From contig MNCI01013764.1 of assembly GCA_015680685.1 (NCBI GenBank), positions 118,949-182,948 on the forward strand: 64,000 nucleotides of DNA, read 5' to 3'. The notes beneath the pieces are model-generated. The model was not told the DNA's origin. It saw only the letters and a list, made by a program, of their open reading frames with translations, and did no database searches. A program made the position numbers and the translations under genes. Source of the DNA: Gnetum montanum (Eukaryota; Streptophyta; Gnetopsida; Gnetales; Gnetaceae). This document shows positions 58,020-64,000 of this stretch, piece after piece; position 1 is the stretch's first letter, and each line of letters opens with the position of its first letter.

Positions 58020-59060
58020 GGGTAAAATTTTTAAAGGGAAGATTGGGGGAATGGACATTTGAATAATTCTTGTAAGATGGCTTGTTGAAGACATCAATTT
58101 GGCTACTTTGTTTTAATCCTATGAGTTCATTTCTTCCCATTTTGTTTTAGCTGCTTAACTAATGGTTTAGATAGTATCATGTTTGGCATTTAATTTGGGA
58201 TTTATTTAAGGTTTTTATATAGCTCTATTTTTGCACAATATTAGACTTCTATTAAGATTTTTCATATAAGAGTTCATGTTTTTGGAAGCCTCAAGAGCAA
58301 TTTAATAGTTGTGTCTTTACAAAATTTCCTATTTTAGGCATGGAGGATCTAGGAAAATCTTTGATATTTCAATGGGACTAAAATAGCTTCCTTATTTTTA
58401 AAGTTTATTGCCTTGGTATTTCAATCAAGAAATTGTCAAATTTTTTGAAATCTTTGATAACTATTAACTAGCCAAAATAGAGACTCATACATTGTAGTTT
58501 ATGTAGCAATTTTTTATAGTAGAATAAGATTGTCTTTATGAAATTTCTTATTGGGCTTAAAAAGTTTGGACAATTCATAGTTATTGAATTAGGAATAGCT
58601 TTATTATGAAATGTTTCCTCATCTCAATTTATCTTACTTAAATATTTGAAATTTCATGCAATTATGATTTCTTTTCTTTCTCTTTCTATGTCTATTGAAT
58701 TTTGCTCTATTTCTAATTTTCTTGTGGAACTTTCTCTTTGGAGAAAATTAGTAGTAGATTGCTCAAATATTCTTGTAAAATTTTATTTGTTATAAGTAGG
58801 TATTATAAGCACCATATAGACTAAGTCATTGAACAAAATAGGAATCTCCAACAACTCCCAGTGTTTGACACAATTAGCTGAATCTCTTTTATGATAGCAC
58901 ATTACAATTTTATACTGAGTCTATTTGGAGGTATTTGGGCCTTGGTGTTACCAGAGATCAATAAGCACCTAAACCCTATTTGAAGAACATCTTTGATCAC
59001 ATGACTCCTAAGTTCATGAGACCATGAGGCTCCCCAATGTTGGTGGCCCAATCCGAAATG
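58020..59060. other. Unassigned AT-rich DNA, possible LTR body
   Basis: T-rich non-coding sequence follows the TATA-like box. No reading frame or terminus could be assigned. Confidence 0.3.
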
Positions 59061-59065
59061 GTTGC

Positions 59066-59903
59066 TGATGGGACGTGATATCGCGCGATATCGCATGGGC
59101 CGTAATATCACGTACGCGATATCGCGTCTTCCCCTGTGATATCGCGTACATGGTATCACAGTGCACCATAAAATCTATAAATAAGAGATGACTCTCCCTT
59201 ATTTCTCAGTCTAGGCCTAGACCATAGCAAAAATCTGGCAATTTTACCTCTCGAGAGATAGAATAATTTCCATATGCTCATAGTAGGAGCTCCAAAGTGA
59301 ACGGATCTTTATTAGAGCAAATATTGTACCTGAACACAAGTTTGTGTACAGAAATAAAGAAGAACTTCTTGGATAAACCTTGTAATGCATGGAATAGGCT
59401 AAATAGGATTTTATTTATTATTTTTTATTATTAATGTTTAAATGCTTTATTAGTTCATTAAGTCTCTCTCAACCCTTCTCCCCTAGTTAAGTGCATTCAG
59501 TACGACCGCTTCAAGCACGTGCGTTACGCTTGGTGATCCCAATAACGAATAGCATTTGGTAATTAAGGTTGCATTGGTTCAGGGTGTGAATGGTAAGTGG
59601 GAACGGATATTGATGCTAGGTTAATTAAGGCTTAGTTAGTTAGTTAAAGTTAGTTAATTAGTCTCTTCACCCTTCACCTCATTAGCATAGGAGATAAATT
59701 AGAAAAGATATAGAAATCATATACCTAAAACTTAATTAACCATACAACCATGAAAAATACAAGTAAGTCTGAGAAGACAACAAACGATTAACCTTAAGTG
59801 TTCCATAAGGCGTGTAGGCACTTAGTCTACAAAGTTCGACTAGATTGCACATGTAACACTCGTATTCATATGGTTGAGTGTAGGGGTACCTCGCCACTTA
59901 TCA
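59066..59903 (+). mobile_element. Solo LTR (838 bp) with GTTGC target duplication
   Basis: Starts TGATGGGACGTGATATC and ends CTCGCCACTTATCA. The five bases before (59061-59065) and after (59904-59908) are both GTTGC. No internal region is present, so it arose by recombination between two LTRs. It belongs with the 28127-28918 family by its shared ending (TATGGTTGAGTGTAGGGGTA) but has a divergent body. TATAAATAAG lies at 59176. Confidence 0.88.
59077..59185 (+). promoter_or_regulatory. GATATCGCG palindrome cluster and TATA box
   Basis: Six GATATCGCG-like copies (59077, 59087, 59104, 59118, 59138, 59152), some overlapping in longer palindromes such as ACGCGATATCGCGT, lie within 100 bases upstream of TATAAATAAG (59176). 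Placement just before a TATA box suggests binding sites for a dimeric regulator; this is inference. Confidence 0.6.
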
Positions 59904-60269
59904 GTTGCCAATAGTTCTTTTAGCACTAGAAGGAGAGCATGAAATTTATCATCTATGTTCATAAGTTAATAGTTTATTCAAAGAGCTTAATATTTTTAGC
60001 ATACCAACAAGCCTTTATTACTAGTAGAGCTTGGAAGAATAAGATACTATTTTTAGTTCATGACCAAGAAGATTGATAGTTTGGAATATTTCAAAGATTC
60101 CAAAGAAATTCTTGATGACTATTTATCAGAAGAAGAATAGAAAAAGGTTCTTGAGTTTGGAACAAATAGTGAAGTAAATACCAGAAGGATAAGAAGATCA
60201 CCCCTTCTGTTTGGTTTATTAGTTTATAAGAGAAGACTAGAGAAGTTTAAGAGTTTAATGATCAAAAGG

Positions 60270-61620
60270 AATTCTAATAGATGGCAAAACCTTGGCAAAG
60301 AGTTACGCCATTAAGATTTCAAAACTACAATGATATTCCTAAGGTAGTCAAAATATTTTCCTAAGCCTTTTATTCTTGAAAAAGCTTACTTAGCTAAAGA
60401 ATACATCTACATGTTTGAGTTAGCTTTAGCTCATGCAAATGTTCAACATTAAGATCAAACTTATAGGTTGTTTGTAGAAAATGTAAAAGATATGACTTAA
60501 ATTTGGTATTCAAACTTGTTGAGCAATAGTATCACAAGTAGGGATGACATGAAAAGTATTTTCTTAACCCATTTTGAAAATCACTTAGATCAACAACAAG
60601 TATACTATGGGCTAGTACAAGCTAAGTAAGGAGTTAAAGAGTCAATTAGAGATTTCAATATTAAGTTTTAAAGAATTTGTGGATTCTTTCAAAGATAATA
60701 TAGACCATCAGATGAAGTGCTTAGAGACACTTATCTTAAGGTTGTGAATCCCAATATTTCAATTTGGTTAAGGAGAACTCCAAACTTGATAACACTAAAT
60801 AACTCCAAATTTGGTTATGAAATTGATAACTACTTTAGTGAAGCTTTACAGTTAGAAAAATAGTTGAACTTGAATCATGAAGAGATTATCATAATTCAAA
60901 AAAGAGAGGAGAAAATGATGATTCCTATGCAAGATGTTGCTCAACATAAAACATTATTGAGTCCATATCATTTTAAGACAAAGCAAGAATCTGAAAGCAA
61001 AGAATCTAAAAAAGGACAGCTTATGAGAGACTTGTCTAATAAAGTAGTAAAGCTAGAAAAAACTTTGGCAAAAGTTAAAATCAAAGAAGAAAAGAAAAAT
61101 AGAAAACATAAGCATCAAGATACTAATTTAGTAGAAGATGAGGATGAAAGTGATGTCGTTATGTCAAACTTCCTTGATACTGAATTAGATAATGAGCTAT
61201 CTAGTATTCATTATGTAAGCAACTCTTCTAACAATGGATCTAATGATACCTCTACTATATCAAGTTCTAAAGAAGATATATCATCATATGAAGAGTGTAA
61301 TAACAATGAGAAAAATGGATATAATCTATGATCAAAATAAAGATTAACTACTTCCAGGCCTCCAAATTTCATTTCTAATCCATCTACTAAGAGAAAGGCT
61401 TTTGAGCCAAGTAAAAGAGAGAAGAATAAAGGTAAAGAAGATTAAGTAGAGTAGAGTACTCAATATCAATCTTTTAATAAGTGGATAAAGAAACCAAGCT
61501 TTTATGTAGATGGAGAATATTATTTAATTGAAGATCTTAAACATGTCAGAGGCAACATTAGTATATGTCAATTGTTATAGATTAGAGATGAGCAAAGAAA
61601 ACCTTTAGAGTTTATTAAAG
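60270..61620 (+). pseudogene. Gag of element E
   Basis: The core reads KPWQRVTPLRFQNYNDIPKV and later FLTHFENHLDQQQVYYGLVQ, YLKVVNPNISIWLRRTPNL. It is followed by a 155-codon charged piece (60864-61331) rich in Lys, Glu, Ser and Asp (ESESKESKKGQLMRDLSNK, SIHYVSNSSNNGSND). The knuckle region reads FNKWIKKPSFYVDGEYYLIE. This gag is unlike those of the other elements here. Confidence 0.5.
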
Positions 61621-61655
61621 GTAAAAAGAGAGTTTGAGGATCAAAATTAAGCTCT

Positions 61656-62215
61656 ATGTCAAATAATGATGAGAAAACAAAAGTTAGCTATGAATGCACT
61701 CCTAAGAGGGAAGCTCCTCCTTTTCTTTTGATAATGAAGTTAAAGCACAAGTATCTTCACAATTGTTTAATTGATACTGAAGCTACATCTACTATTATGT
61801 CGTTATCTATATGTAAAAAACTTGGTATGATTCCAAAAAAAAAATTAAATAAAAGGATCAAATAAGTGGATAAAAGTAGAGTGAAGACTGTGGATCAATT
61901 GCCCAATGTTCTATTAGAAATTGCTTTTAAACCTTATGTAAAAAGTAGAGTAACTATTCAAGTAGCAATTATACCAAATTCACATAGTATTTTGTTGAGT
62001 AGAAGTTGGAGTAAGGATTTCGCAAGTTACATATCAACAAATTACTCTCATATGTGGATACGTTCAAAAAGAAAACCAAATCAAATTTACATATATAGTG
62101 AACCGTTAATGATTGAAAATGTTACTTCAAATGGAAAGAAAACAGTTGTTGAAATAAGAACTTTTGAAAACAAAATTTGCAAACTTCAAGAAATTTATAA
62201 CTTGTAGAAAGAAGA
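61656..62215 (+). pseudogene. Aspartic protease of element E
   Basis: The frame reads YLHNCLIDTEATSTIMSLSI with DTEA at the active site (expected DSGA or DTGA) and CKKLGM. It is followed by VTIQVAIIPNSHSILLSRSW, the flap/LGRxW region. One stop (61863-61865) splits it in two open pieces. Confidence 0.65.
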
Positions 62216-62229
62216 ATCTCAAGATGATA

Positions 62230-62625
62230 GCAAGTGGGAACTATACTTTGATGGTTTATGTAACTACAAAGGTGTAGGGGCTGGATTATTTTTTGTAAAC
62301 GATGATTCCCTAAAAATTTTCAAGGCAATTCATCTATCTTTCCCTTATATAAATAACAAGGCTGAATCTATAGCTTTGTGTATTGGAATTAAAACAACAT
62401 TGGATAAAGGAATCAAGGTAATCACCATAAAAGGAGACTCAAGATTGGTATGTGAATAGGTCCAAGGTAATAGTGTAGTAAAGAGTTCATTCTTGCAACC
62501 CTATAAACAATTTATCTACAAAATGCTAAATCAATTTCATCATTACCAAATAAAGCATATACATAAAGACGAGGATTATAAAGCAAATGACTTAGCAAAA
62601 GCAACTTCATCATTAGATGTGAAAA
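62230..62625 (+). pseudogene. Archaeal-like RNase H of element E, upstream of RT
   Basis: Readable acids: WELYFDGLCNYKGVGAGLFF (Asp), NNKAESIALCIGIKTTLDKG (Glu), ITIKGDSRLVCE (Asp) and DYKANDLAKATSSL (Asp). One stop follows VCE. The pattern is that of the archaeal/plant-type RNase H, with the GVGAGLFF strand and the KGDSRLV loop. It lies between protease and RT, not after RT. Confidence 0.8.
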
Positions 62626-63790
62626 GGATAGAAAGTTATGAAGATGTAATGATCAAGAATAAACATCAACCATCAGTACTAGTTAACATAAAGCATTTAC
62701 AAGTATTTGAAGATGATGATCAATTGCTTAGGTTCTTGAGAAATAAACAAGAATTTGAAGGTCAAATCATACCTGAAATAATGTCAAGGTTTAGGACAAA
62801 TTCCATTTCCAAAAAAGTGATTGATTATGAACATGAGTTTGACAAAAATTTTCTCACCAGAAAAAATGTACAAAATCTAGATGATCAAGCTTATGAAGTA
62901 GTAAATTTTGAATCTACTAAGATGCCAAAGATGTTAAATGTCACAAAGGAAAAGGATTCAGTTTCCAAGAAAAATTTATTATTACTTTTCAAAAATAATT
63001 TGGAAAATTTTTCTTGGTCTTATGATGATCTTAAAACTTTTTGAATGAATGTGATGACACATAAAATTCCTTTGGTAGATGATTGTCAGATGGTTAAGCA
63101 AAAACAAAGGAAATTTAATCCATCATTTGAACTAGCTATGAAAGCCAAGAGTTATTACAAGCCCAAATCATATATTCGATCTAATATTTGACATGGATTA
63201 CTAACCTTGTACTAGTAAGAAAGAAGAATGATGATATTAGACTTTGTGTGGATTTTAGAAATTTGAATGAAGCTTTGGAAAAAAATAAATATCCACTTCC
63301 TAGAATTGATGAAATGTTGAATAAGGTATCAGGTTATCAGGTATATTCTTTCCTAGATGATTTTTTAGGCTATAATCAAATTATGCTAGATAAGGGTGAT
63401 AGATATAAGATAGCATTTATCACCACATGGAAAACTTTCACTTATCAAAGAATGCCAACTGGATTGTCAAATGCTAGAGCTACTTTTCAAAAAGCAATGG
63501 ATTTAGCCTTTAAAGATTTAATAGGTGAGTTCATTGTGGTTTATTTGGATGATATCATCATATTTTTAAAAGGAAAGAAGATCATATTGGTCATCTTTAA
63601 CAAGCTTGTGACAGATGTTTTGAGTATGGTATTTTATTAAATCCTAAGAAATGTATCTTTGAAGTTAAATCTGGAAGCTTACTAGGCTATGTAAACTATC
63701 AAGAAGGAATTGTCATAGAGAACTCCCAAATTCAAGCAGTACAAAATATTGAGCATCCTACAGAAAAAAGTCTCTTAGACCTTGTTAAAC
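62626..63790 (+). pseudogene. Linker and reverse transcriptase of element E
   Basis: A 183-codon open piece (62493-63044) covers the RNase H end and a charged linker. RT begins after FNPSFELAMKAKSYYKPKSY and reads VLVRKKNDDIRLCVDFRNLN, NKYPLPRIDEMLNKV, FLDDFLGYNQIML, MPTGLSNARATFQKA. The catalytic box VVYLDDIIIF keeps both Asp residues. A +1 frameshift near 63570 moves the thumb (LLNPKKCIFEVKSGSLLGYV) to another frame. Confidence 0.8.
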
Positions 63791-64000
63791 CCCAAAAATT
63801 AGTTTAGTTTTTAATAAAGTATTTTGTTAAAGGCATGCATTTTAATTGATTTTATATTGTTAATCAATGTTAAATTAATATTTATTGCATTTTAGTTTAG
63901 TGGTGAGTATTAATATTAGTTATTAGTTTATTTTAATTAATATTATTATATATTAACGTGACTATAATTATATTTATAAACTTATGTAAACATTATACAC
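63791..64000. other. AT-rich DNA at the window edge
   Basis: Starts TTGTTAAACCCCAAAAATTAG right where RT homology stops, and then consists of TTAATATTA-type sequence. It may be the edge of another insertion. No gene. Confidence 0.3.

Larger units (their letters stand above)
60060..63790 (+). mobile_element. Ty3/gypsy element E with RNase H before RT
   Basis: Plus-strand gag, protease, an archaeal-like RNase H and then RT follow in that order. Stops and at least one frameshift are present. The RT ends near 63780, where sequence switches to AT-rich DNA, so a Ty3-type RNase H and integrase are absent. The 5' LTR was not recognised. Confidence 0.75.

Overview
This window is a piece of a plant nuclear genome. 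It holds one well-preserved host gene, a nine-exon P1B-type heavy-metal ATPase on the minus strand (29938-35010), in a sea of old, mostly broken LTR retrotransposons. GT-AG introns, plant-type metal-ATPase motifs, Ty3/gypsy and Ty1/copia fragments, a 5S-rRNA-like stretch and long AT-rich intergenic DNA all point to a seed plant with a large, repeat-rich genome. A gymnosperm would fit, but the sequence alone does not settle this. One 712-base N gap (50259-50970) and several single Ns mark assembly joins; two of the single-N sites carry suspicious duplicated flanks.

Layout. 1-2030: plus-strand Ty3/gypsy pol fragment of the Tat type (RT, RNase H, a second archaeal-like RNase H, start of integrase). 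2100-3085: minus-strand decayed coding sequence that may be an endogenous caulimovirid movement-protein region. 3236-7120: repeats and unassigned DNA. 7700-12900: minus-strand chromovirus-like gypsy element with its 3' LTR. 13500-14210: a tRNA-like (SINE-like) patch and a 5S-rRNA-like patch. 14640-19560: plus-strand gypsy element A with 3' LTR. 19690-21600: minus-strand copia gag with a primer-binding site and repeat-rich LTR. 21712-28918: an LTR element bounded by matching 5-bp target duplications. It lacks pol but carries a long coiled-coil extra ORF. 29311-29875: LTR remnant abutting the 3' end of the metal ATPase gene. 29938-35010: the ATPase gene. 35364-35604: small tandem repeats upstream of it. 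36000-41700: minus-strand gypsy element. 41724-46677: two related LTR-like sequences in opposite orientation, forming a large inverted repeat. 46690-50096: further LTR-like promoters and LTRs. 52358-56170: minus-strand gypsy element B, same family as A. 59066-59903: solo LTR with a 5-bp target duplication. 60060-63790: plus-strand gypsy element E whose RNase H domain lies before the RT.

Function. Only the ATPase gene looks functional. It keeps the full reading frame across nine exons (789 codons plus stop) and all P-type ATPase catalytic motifs. It should pump Zn/Cd/Pb-type divalent metals out of the cytosol across the plasma membrane or tonoplast. The retroelement reading frames are all interrupted. 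The most interesting non-gene structure is (i) two placements of an extra RNase H in two gypsy lineages, (ii) a pol-less LTR element with an unusual extra ORF, and (iii) GATATCGCG-type palindrome clusters placed just upstream of TATA boxes in several LTRs. All family assignments rest on reading motifs by eye; no database search was run.
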